Positions 32,880 to 64,000 of a stretch of 64,000 bases of DNA are shown here, piece after piece (positions within the stretch are counted from its first letter, which is position 1; each line of letters starts with the position of its first letter). This DNA comes from Acanthosepion pharaonis. Taxonomy: Eukaryota > Mollusca > Cephalopoda > Sepiida > Sepiidae. The stretch lies in the NCBI GenBank assembly GCA_903632075.3, contig CAHIKZ030000813.1, positions 630,001 through 694,000 on the forward strand, in the 5' to 3' direction. The notes beneath the pieces were generated by a model that saw only the letters and a list, made by a program, of their open reading frames with translations, ran no database searches and had not been told where the DNA came from. The position numbers and the translations under genes were made by a program.

Positions 32880-33755
32880 AGGGAACTAAAAACCCTACAA
32901 GGATATATTATTGGTAGGCGTAATCATAACAATATAAGATACGTCGATGATACTGTGTTGATGGCCGACTCAAAAAGAAACAACAGGAAGTCTTAAACAG
33001 TGTAATAGAAGAAAGTAAGAAAAAAAAGGACTAATCATCAACTGAAAGAAGACAGATAGTATGGTCTTCAGCAAGAGAAAAAAGCCCGAGATGCAAGTTA
33101 CGAATTGGAGATATAAACATTAACCATGTGCAAATGTTTAAATGTTTAGGAAGTGTTTTAACAGAGGATGGCAGATGCGACACCGAGATCTGAAAACATT
33201 GGACTTGTGAAAGAAGCCTTTTAAAAGCTAAGCAAGGACGCAACAAACAGAAAAACTTCGTTAGATACAAAGAAAAAAAAGTGTGCTTGATTGATATGTG
33301 GTATCCATCCTCTTATCTGGGAGTGAAAAGTGGACCATCTTCACACGGAGGATGAAAAAAAAAAAAAAAAATCAAGCAGCAACAGCTGCAGAAATGTGAT
33401 TCTACCAGAAAGATACTGTGAAAATTCCATGGACGGAGCGAGTAAATAACAAAGAAATCTTAAAAGAAATGGCACCAGAAAGAACGTTTCTTCTCAAAAC
33501 CAAGAAAGGACAGTTGAAATTACTTTGAAACCTAATGAGGAAGCGGGGGGGGGGGGTGGAAAACTTAACCCTCAGGGAGTAAGTATATTCAGAGCAGGGG
33601 AGATAGGGGTATGCAGCGAGTCACTTTCACTTAACTGACGAGCTTGTGTGAATGAATGGCAGAACGGGGAGGCAGGGGCTTTAGCAAAGAGAGAAAAACT
33701 GCTACGATCCACACTAGATAGGAAGCTGTCGAGAGTCATGGTCGGTTATGTGAAG
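32880..33755 (+). mobile_element. LINE RT fragment from the YVDD motif to the 3' end
   Basis: NIRYVDDTVLMADS (about 32930-32975) is the RT catalytic box, followed by IINxKKTDSMVFSK, a frameshifted thumb region and the end block tgaatgaatggcagaacgggg (same tail as at 11725). Many frame breaks. The tail runs directly into (GAA)n. Confidence 0.75.
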
Positions 33756-33885
33756 AAGAAGAAGAAGAAGAAGAAGAAGAAGAAGAAGAAGAAGAAGAAG
33801 GATGATGATGATAATATTATTATTATTATTATTAATAATTATAATAATATTATGATCATCATCATCATCATCCTTCTTCTTCTTC

Positions 33886-33931
<46 letters not shown>

Positions 33932-33935
33932 ACAC
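33756..33935. repeat. Compound microsatellite forming a palindrome
   Basis: (GAA)n-ggatgatgatgat-aat/att repeats are mirrored by atcatcatcatcatcc-(TTC)n, then (AAT)n. The arms (about 33786-33825 and 33850-33888) are reverse complements. Confidence 0.9.
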
Positions 33936-33944
33936 TGACAGAAC

Positions 33945-34300
33945 AATCAAAGCCAACCGCCCAGACATTGTTATTAGAGACCACAAACAAAAAAAGTGCC
34001 TCCTTATATTGATATGGCAGTCCCTGCAGACTGCAATGTATCTTTGAAGATATACAAACAAAAAGCTGTCAAAATAAAACCTTGAAATCGAAATCTCCAA
34101 AATGTGGCACATGAGAACATCAACAATCCCTGTTGTAGTTGGAGCCCTAGGATTGGCTGGAAAAGATTCCAGTAGACTAATTGAAGGAATTCCTGGAAGC
34201 CCATGCCGCAAAGAAATACAAAAAAAAAAATGGTTCTCACAAGTACAGCCCACATTTTACGAAGGGCTTTATATATCTTTTTGTCAGTCAAAAGTGTCAT
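33945..34300 (+). mobile_element. LINE ORF2 C-terminal fragment (second type)
   Basis: TDRTIKANRPDIVIRDHKQKKCLL, MAVPADCNVS, WHMRTSTIPVVVGALGLAGK and LIEGIPGSPCRKEIQK are the widely shared LINE C-terminal region after the RT. Two frameshifts. A different clade from L-A. Confidence 0.75.
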
Positions 34301-35095
34301 GATGCCATTTCTAACCTTAGGTCTTTGGACCCGGAAAGAAATGTGTACACGCCAGAAATCAAAGGAAATAAAAACAATAATAAATAATAATATGATGTAC
34401 ATACAATTTGAAATACAATTATAGAAACCCAAGCCGGAATATCGAAGTAAGTTAACTTTATTTGGTTTACACCGCCGGTTATTGCTTCTTCTCTTCCTGT
34501 ATAAACACGTGAAGATTCAAGCAGGTCGGTACTCATTTTATATAGAAATCTTGTTTATTTTTGACATTTCTGATGCCTGTGTTATTCTTAATTTAACTAT
34601 AAATCCTTTTACTATAACCAATTGCTTCCTTGCGCGCATTTAATGAAGCTATTTTAATTGCATGGTGGAGTTTTTTGTGTTGCCTCTGACCGATTCAGGA
34701 TTTCATCTATTTTTGTTATTGTTTGCTAAGAAAGACAATGTACTTTTTTCGTTTTTTCCATTTTTGACAATACTACGTTCATTGAAGTAAGTTTTACTTT
34801 GATTTATACTAAATTAAAACACGGATGTTTGTTTTTTAACACAAGGTACAAATAGAATAATTCGATTTTTGTTATGTTGGATATTTCCCCTAGCATAAAT
34901 CTTATTTATTTGAACTGAAAAATATTTTTGCTTTGATTTAAAAAGAAAGAAATTGTTTGATTAGAGAGAATCTGTGAATTACATAAGTTAAAATAATTAA
35001 TGCTTTACGGCATTTATCCATAACTTTTTGCTATTATTTCATTTTTTTGTGCTTTATTTCACCCAGTATAAGGCTCAAGAGCCACTCAAGGTAGA
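34301..35095. other. Non-coding AT-rich DNA
   Basis: Minus-strand frames of 79-142 codons cover parts of it but contain no known domain and overlap LINE antisense. Confidence 0.4.
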
Positions 35096-35097
35096 AT

Positions 35098-35422
35098 GTT
35101 ACTGAAAGATATCTGTGTTTATCTCTGAGATGAGGTATTATAATTACTTGCATTATTTACATTATTCGGACTGTTATCCACATCTTCATTGCCATATTCG
35201 CAATGTTTTGGCCGTTGTATGCTCCGGCAAATAACTGAGATATCTGGAAGAGACATGGCACGTAGAAACAGAACAATCTACTTGGTGGATGAAATAAAGA
35301 GTTTGGTTTGAAATTCCAATCATCTGAACAAAGCTGGAGTGTACAACAGCTGAAACGTTGTGAATATGGTAATGAAGAAGAGGATAACAGTTCAAATAAT
35401 GTAAATAATGCAAGTTACTGAA
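35098..35422. mobile_element. Hammerhead-like retroposon, inverted-tail unit with 9-bp target duplication
   Basis: gttactgaa occurs at 35098-35106 and 35414-35422. Left half: minus-strand tail and core (to about 35230). Right half: plus-strand body and core ctgaaca (35324)-agctg-(10)-cagct-gaaac (35356) plus tail. The stem II pair agctg/cagct replaces ggccg/cggcc of the other copies with compensatory changes. Confidence 0.8.
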
Positions 35423-35639
35423 TGAGATTATAAGAATGGAGAGGATAGATAACGAATTATCCTTGACTTGATGTGGTTAAGATTGTAGTGTTTAATGAAA
35501 AAGCTTAAAAAATTCTATTTGCTGAAACATTTTGGAAAAATTCAATAATTTTTTTTTTTGGAGGTGTGGGTGGTTAAAAAATCATTATTATTATTCTTGT
35601 TTCCACATTAATAATTTTACTGGGTATGGGCTGTCTCAA

Positions 35640-35930
35640 GTATAAAAATTTAAATAGTTAGGAAGAGGATATGGAAAATGTGTCACTGAAATTGAAAGGT
35701 GCATTGTGATAGTGAAATTACCTTCTAAAAGTTAAGCAAAGTATTAAGAAATAGGAAAATTTTATTGCGAACAAAGAAAAGAATACTGAATTATTATGTG
35801 ATATTAGTTCTCCTATGTGGCAGAAAATGCTGGACAATCTCCACAGATGAAGAAAAGACTTGAAAGAACAGAAATGCGGTTCTACAGAAAGATGCTGAGA
35901 ATATTATGGACTGAACATGTGACTTTTCTA
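35640..35930 (+). mobile_element. LINE RT thumb-region fragment
   Basis: Same region as the 21440 fragment (gttaagcaaagtattaagaaataggaaaatt; then MKKRLERTEMRFYRKMLRI), with multiple frame breaks. Confidence 0.65.
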
Positions 35931-36001
35931 TAAATACTTTCATGGCAACTGTTCAGATGAGCTCTCCTCCATGCTACCTAGACATTTTGAATTTAAATAT
36001 A

Positions 36002-36070
36002 GACTGTGAATATGACAATAAAGATGAGGACAACAGTCCAAACAATGTAAATCGTGTAAATAGTTGCAAA
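36002..36070 (+). repeat. Hammerhead-retroposon tail fragment
   Basis: gactgtgaatatgacaataaagatgagg, acagtccaaacaatgtaaat: one module of the subtype that forms the 88-bp array at 49.4 kb. Confidence 0.65.
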
Positions 36071-36459
36071 TCATTTTTAATATGACATTTGTATTCCTGG
36101 GATAAGCTCATTATCATCTGCGTCTTATAACACTGATTAACATCATCAGTTTCATCAATATCAACACCAACTTGTTGACCCAACTGAGGAGCATCATTTA
36201 CTAAGAAATTATGATTATGCCAAATTTTGATAATTCTTTGAAAAATGAAAAAATGGGAAGTTCCCCTATCATCTGGTTCACACTCCTCCCTGTTCTTTTG
36301 AACAAGAGTAGCGGTGTATTTCTTGTTTTCAGTTTAGGATTGAGTTTTCAGTTCTCATTCTCCTTCAATCCCAGTAAGGGCTACTAGTGAAAGATTGTGT
36401 CTTAGTGGCATTAATGCCTTGCTTGGAGTGAATTGATTAAAAAAAAAATTCACTATCAT

Positions 36460-37050
36460 TAATATGGTAAATAAGAGAAGAGTAATCCATAAGACAGAAG
36501 AATTTATAAGTCTGCCATTCAGCCATGTTTTGAATATTTCTGCCACATTTGGTCTGGTGCTCCTGCTATATATTTAGAGATTCTGGATAAAATCCAAAGA
36601 ATCTGCATGTTTGGTCGTGTCCTGGTATCTCGGCTTCAGTCATCTTCCTACTACTGTAACATAGTTTCCCTGTGACTATTCTATAGATATTTTCATAGTA
36701 ATTGTTCTGATGAGCTTTTCTCTTTGGTACATAGAGTTTATGAATTTAAGTGCAGTACTAGATTGGCAGTTCGGTCTCATCAATTTACAGTTGAGTTGGT
36801 TAGATGTGACTGTAAATTCTTAGCTAACAATTTCTTTTCTCATTTATGGAACTCTCTTCTGTTTCCATGCTTTCTAATCAACTTTAATCTTCAAAAATTT
36901 AAATGCAATGTCAATTGCTATCTACTGTCCTGCTGATTACTTTTCTTTTGTTCTTGGTCCTTAGTAATGTTTCTGTTTCCTCCACACTAAGTAAGACCTT
37001 ATGTCTTAGTGGATTTATTGTTTTGCTTGGGGTGAACCAATAAAAAAAAA
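36460..37050 (+). mobile_element. LINE 3' fragment (family L-A)
   Basis: Frame 36724-36936 reads VHRVYEFKCSTRLAVRSHQFTVELVRCDCKFLANNFF, then LWNSLLFPCFLINFNLQKFKCNVN. The tail is cttatgtcttagtggatttatt. Confidence 0.7.
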
Positions 37051-37229
37051 AAATCCTATTTTTCAAATAAGATGTTGTGTATTTGGATCAAAATTATGGA
37101 TCAAGTGTTTGAAGTTCATGTTTTTTGTTCTATATTCAAGTATTTTTCACTGTCCCCAATCATTATCGAAAACCAGACATTCTTAGTATGGTAGACAAGA
37201 TTTTTTTTTTTTACTTAAATGGCGTAGCT

Positions 37230-37815
37230 TAACTTAAATTCTATGCTAACAATTTCTTTTCTTGCATTTCTTGCTTGTGGAACACTTTTTGGCCTCCATA
37301 TTTTCCAGTCAGCTTTAATTTTAAAAAATTTAAATGCAATGTCAGTTATCTATTATCTTCTTGATTAATCTTCTATTATTCATGCTCCTTAATAATGTTT
37401 CTCTTTTTTTCTTATTCTGTCACATCCTTCATACCTTTTCTAAAAATACTTTCACAGTAATTGTTCAGATGAACTCTTCACTATGTAATTAAATTGTTTG
37501 AATTTAAGCGCAGTACTAGATTGGTGTCGAGATCTCATCAATTTACAGTTGAGTTGGCTAGATATAGCCGTAAGTTCTAGGCTAACAGCTTTTTTCTTGC
37601 ACTTCTCACTTCTCTTCGAGCTCCATGCTTTCTAGTCAACTTTAATCTTTAAAAATTTAAATGCAATGTCAGTTATTTACTAACTTCTGGATTAATCTTC
37701 TATTATTCTTGCTCCTTAATAATGTTTCTCTTTTTTTCTTATTCCTTCACACCCATTAGCTCTTTGTGTCTTAGGGGCTTTAACACTTTTCTTAGGGTGA
37801 ACTCTAAATAAAATA
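37230..37815 (+). mobile_element. Two partial LINE 3' fragments (family L-A) in tandem
   Basis: Both contain the LINE block aatttaaatgcaatgtcagtta followed by cttaataatgtttctctttttttcttatt (at about 37390 and 37720). The second carries the 3'UTR end 45 bp before the presumed splice acceptor of AFG2B exon 1. Confidence 0.65.
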
Positions 37816-37870
37816 TAAATAGTTTCTTTTTGTCCTTGTTTATTAACTCTCAACTATTATTTGTCATGAA

Positions 37871-37900
37871 TATATTTTTCTAAATCAATCTCGTTTCAGG
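37871..37900 (+). other. Splice acceptor just upstream of the AFG2B start codon
   Basis: The pyrimidine-rich stretch ending in TTTCAG at 37894-37899, one base before the ATG, looks like a 3' splice site. The 5'UTR therefore probably begins in an upstream non-coding exon. I could not identify that exon in the repeat-rich DNA to the left. Confidence 0.6.
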
Positions 37901-61328
<23,428 letters not shown>

Positions 61329-61599
61329 TGACTGATGTAATGAATATGCATACACCTGGGTTCCCCCTCACAGTAATATGATTGGCTAGTGTCAGCCATA
61401 AATACAAACTGATGTGGAGGTACATGACAACGCCTATTGGCTATGCCTATAGTCTTCACCTATTGCTTACCACTACGACGAGGACCAGTCCATTATGGTT
61501 ACCTGCTAGATTGTCCTTTCCTCTGTTACAGTAGTCCAAGACCACGTTGCTACTTCGAACAAATATATCCCTTTCCAGGACATATCAATGACAATAAGG

Positions 61600-61910
61600 T
61601 CTTTGATTGGGAGATTGGAGTTTTTGAGGAGTGTGGAACCACTTCTTAACTGCTGTTGTTTCCAGGTTCACTTTAACTTGAAGTGGTAGCACCTGTTAGG
61701 GTCCCAGCTATGGGCAAATGGTGAACCTCCAAGCAAAAATCAACAGTACATTTTTATAGTAAAAATACCAACAGTATATTTTATGATCTACAAGCTGTAT
61801 ATCTAAAAATATACCTTTACTCTGAAAGCATAAAATTATGTACAAAATATTTAGATTTTGGTATTACATAGTCCGTAGAGCTTTATATGCCATTAAACAC
61901 AATCAACCAA
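61600..61910 (-). repeat. R3 interspersed repeat, minus orientation
   Basis: attgggagattggagttttt, gaaccacttcttaactgctg, cacctgttagggtcccagctatgggcaaatggtg, ttagattttgg-attac. Confidence 0.7.
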
Positions 61911-62397
61911 TCAACATGAAAGAACTCTTTCATGACATTTGTCCATAGAATATCCTGCAATTTCTTAAAGAAATCGAACTATATTCCAAAATATAACTTC
62001 AACAAAACTACAACACAAAACACACATATCACTGCCTCTAATAATCATATCTACAAAAAATAATCTATATGCACAAAAGCTGAGTATCATCTACCATGTA
62101 TTCAATTGTGTAAACAGAATAACATATCTAATATTTCTATTATTTCAAACCTCCGAAGAAAATTAAATTTCGATATTAAATGACCCATAAGGCGTTGATA
62201 TGCTATTGCACAAAAAATCAGTCAAGCAGTACAGCATGCCATTTTCAAGTTTCTGGTGGAGTGAATTGCATCATGGTGCTCTTTCTCTCCCAGACGCTGC
62301 CCAACTGACCCAACTATACTGTGCAGTTGATAAAATCAACAAACAACGTGCATATGTGAAATTAAAAATATAAGGTGGCAACAATTTACCCATCGCA

Positions 62398-62400
<3 letters not shown>

Positions 62401-62446
<46 letters not shown>
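62401..62446. repeat. (TA)n microsatellite
   Basis: Precedes the inverted Penelope-type motif pair. Confidence 0.9.
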
Positions 62447-62449
<3 letters not shown>

Positions 62450-62605
62450 GTTTGTGTGCAGCTTATATTTTATATCATAAAAGAAACAATTTATACAGAG
62501 AATTAAATAGCAAAATCACTTTGCTAACAAGACTTAATGAGACATTAACTTCTTGATAAGATCCTTATATTCAGGTTGTTGTCATATAGAAGACACATGC
62601 CAAGT

Positions 62606-62780
62606 AGTTTCAACAATTTCAAATTGTCATCTTCATCATACACTCCAAAACATATATTCAACTGTCAATAAATAGCATAATTTAAAAAAAATACATCTTT
62701 TGGTCTACACATATTTCGTCTTAGTGTTTGCCTGTGTATCGGAAAATTGCGCCTTGAAGATGACAATTTGAAATTGAAAC
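62606..62780. mobile_element. Inverted pair of hammerhead-like motifs
   Basis: 62606-62636 (minus) and 62753-62780 (plus) both read tgaagatgacaatt-tga-aattg...gaaac, 117 bp apart. The stem caatt/aattg is conserved. Confidence 0.5.
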
Positions 62781-62949
62781 TTTATATATTTTTGGACGTG
62801 TTTGGCACCGTGCATGGTATCCATATAAAAGTCTTGATCTGACAAGGTTTTTTAAGAACATAACTCAAGTTTTCAGGTTGATGTTTTAGTTTTGTAGCAA
62901 TTGGCGGTGTTGGGCAAAACTACCTTTAGCGCAGATTATTCTATGTTAA

Positions 62950-63540
62950 TTTCTGTTTCTCTTATACTTAATTTGTTAAAACTAATCCATACTATTAGAA
63001 CAATTTTTTAGAAAAATAAGTTTTTATAAGAAAAGTAGCTGTTATCACTTCTTCCTGTACTGATGGGGGTTTCCTTCCTAACTTTTGATTTAAAGTAGTG
63101 TCGAATGTCATCATCTTGATTATGTCATTATTTTCTCTTTGCGTTACTTTTTGAGTTAAGTTCATGTCTACTTATCTCTCAGTTGTGTCTCTGTCCTTGG
63201 ACAGAGTGCTCTCAGGGGCTTCTCTGTTAAAGGACAGAGGGGTAACTGAGAAAATTATACTGAGAGGTGCCCAGCCCTGGGGAACAGCTGCCCGAGGGAG
63301 GGATTGGTGCTTGCACCGAGGCCAGCACAACCGACGGTTGCGGGGGCTGAGGGGAATTTTTGTTCCTGTCCTGGGTGTACAAGCTTTGGTCCCCACCTAA
63401 AAATAGACCTTGTGTCACATCTTGTCCTAGTAGGGGGGGGGGGACAGAGTAAATACTGCGTTACATGTGATATCCATTTTAGTTGTTTCTAGTCCTCAAG
63501 TGTTGTGGTTTCTGTTATTTGGCACAGTTCTTTGTTTGTG
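62950..63540 (+). repeat. Dispersed repeat, second copy at 880-1150, with GC-rich insert
   Basis: Blocks at 63065-63140 and 63460-63540 match the left copy. The insert 63180-63450 is GC-rich (cccagccctgggg, gcccgaggga), unlike the rest of the window, with no recognisable gene. Confidence 0.6.
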
Positions 63541-63769
63541 ATTCTGTACTGCCAATCCAGTAGGTTTGAAGAAATCAAATTTTATATATTTACTGGTTAT
63601 GCAACCTCATCTCCTCTACTTACAAATATTATTGTTATGGTAACAAGACACTTGATGACAGTAAGTGAATATGTGTTATGCTACCATAACAATGGAATAC
63701 TTATTTATAGCTAACATTTTATTTTTTGCTGTCCAAGTAAACTTACTCCTGGTTATGATGATAAACTAC

Positions 63770-64000
63770 ATTTGGCGGCAAGAGTGGGAGACTGGAGCTT
63801 TTGAGGAGCAATATTGCTGTTGTTCCCAGGTCCACTCTGACCTTGGGTGGTAGCACCTGTTAGGGTCCCAGCTATGAGTAAATAGTAACCCCCTCCACCA
63901 AAAAAGAAAAAAATCAAACCATTAGGAAAATATAAAAAATGCATATTTATATATAAAAAAAAAATTAGCAACAATATCTATTTATAGTAAAATGACTAGG
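63770..64000 (-). repeat. R3 interspersed repeat, minus orientation, cut by the window edge
   Basis: ggcggcaagagtgggagac, cccaggtccactctgaccttggg, tagcacctgttagggtcccagctatg. Confidence 0.65.

Noticed and set aside
33714..34253. Long minus-strand frame of 179 codons
   Set aside because: Runs through AAT/ATC microsatellite and antisense LINE sequence; Ile/Leu runs are low-complexity.
20195..37900. Bidirectional promoter shared by MRPL54 and AFG2B
   Set aside because: The genes are divergent, but their coding starts are 17.7 kb apart and no 5'UTR exon of AFG2B could be located near 20.2 kb.
63164..63400. Overlapping GC-rich open frames near the right end
   Set aside because: Open on both strands because of composition; no match to the missing AFG2B C-terminus or other families.

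Overview
This is eukaryotic genomic DNA: AT-rich, with spliced genes, GT-AG introns of 2.6 to 7.5 kb and dense transposon debris. It is a metazoan, and I infer a mollusc, most likely a cephalopod. The reasons are the long (TA)n and (CA)n tracts, tRNA-derived and 5S-rRNA-derived SINEs, Penelope-like and mixed LINE fragments, and animal-type orthologues. I could not test the species assignment.

Only two cellular genes are convincing. MRPL54 (mitochondrial ribosomal protein mL54) lies on the minus strand as two exons, 20194-20074 and 14842-14559. They splice in phase to about 134 residues across a 5.2-kb intron that holds a decayed Tigger/pogo transposon. AFG2B (SPATA5L1) lies on the plus strand from 37901 to beyond the right edge. 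Six coding exons are visible: 37901-38987, 41600-41791, 45431-45586, 53071-53280, 56828-57067 and 61128-61283. They cover about 680 codons of a double-AAA ATPase whose human orthologue has about 750. Exon 1 carries a one-base frameshift just before the first Walker B motif.

Almost everything else is repeats. From 0 to 8 kb there are Tc1/mariner fragments, a Penelope-like element and SINEs. From 8 to 15.5 kb there are repeated 3' fragments of one LINE family. From 16.5 to 18.2 kb is Tigger. From 20 to 37 kb are LINE, SINE, Penelope-terminal and Ty3/Gypsy pieces; a small mariner with long terminal inverted repeats sits inside the Gypsy pol C-terminus. The AFG2B introns hold the richest set: retroposons with inverted tails, four-fold GIY-YIG relics counted over the window, 5S-tRNA composite SINEs, an 88-bp tandem array, a probable solo LTR and hAT debris.

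The most interesting candidate system is a non-autonomous retroposon found at several loci. It has a tRNA-like head (A and B boxes), a body, a hammerhead-like core (CTGAAGA, stem II, GAAAC) and a conserved tail of about 90 bp. At five loci the sense copy is preceded by one or more inverted tail copies, and the whole unit is flanked by a target-site duplication of 9 to 17 bp. This insertion geometry resembles Penelope-like elements, whose relics are also present. One further locus (26.6-26.7 kb) has a tRNA-like head directly followed by a near-canonical type I hammerhead ribozyme, an arrangement like the Schistosoma Sm-alpha SINE.
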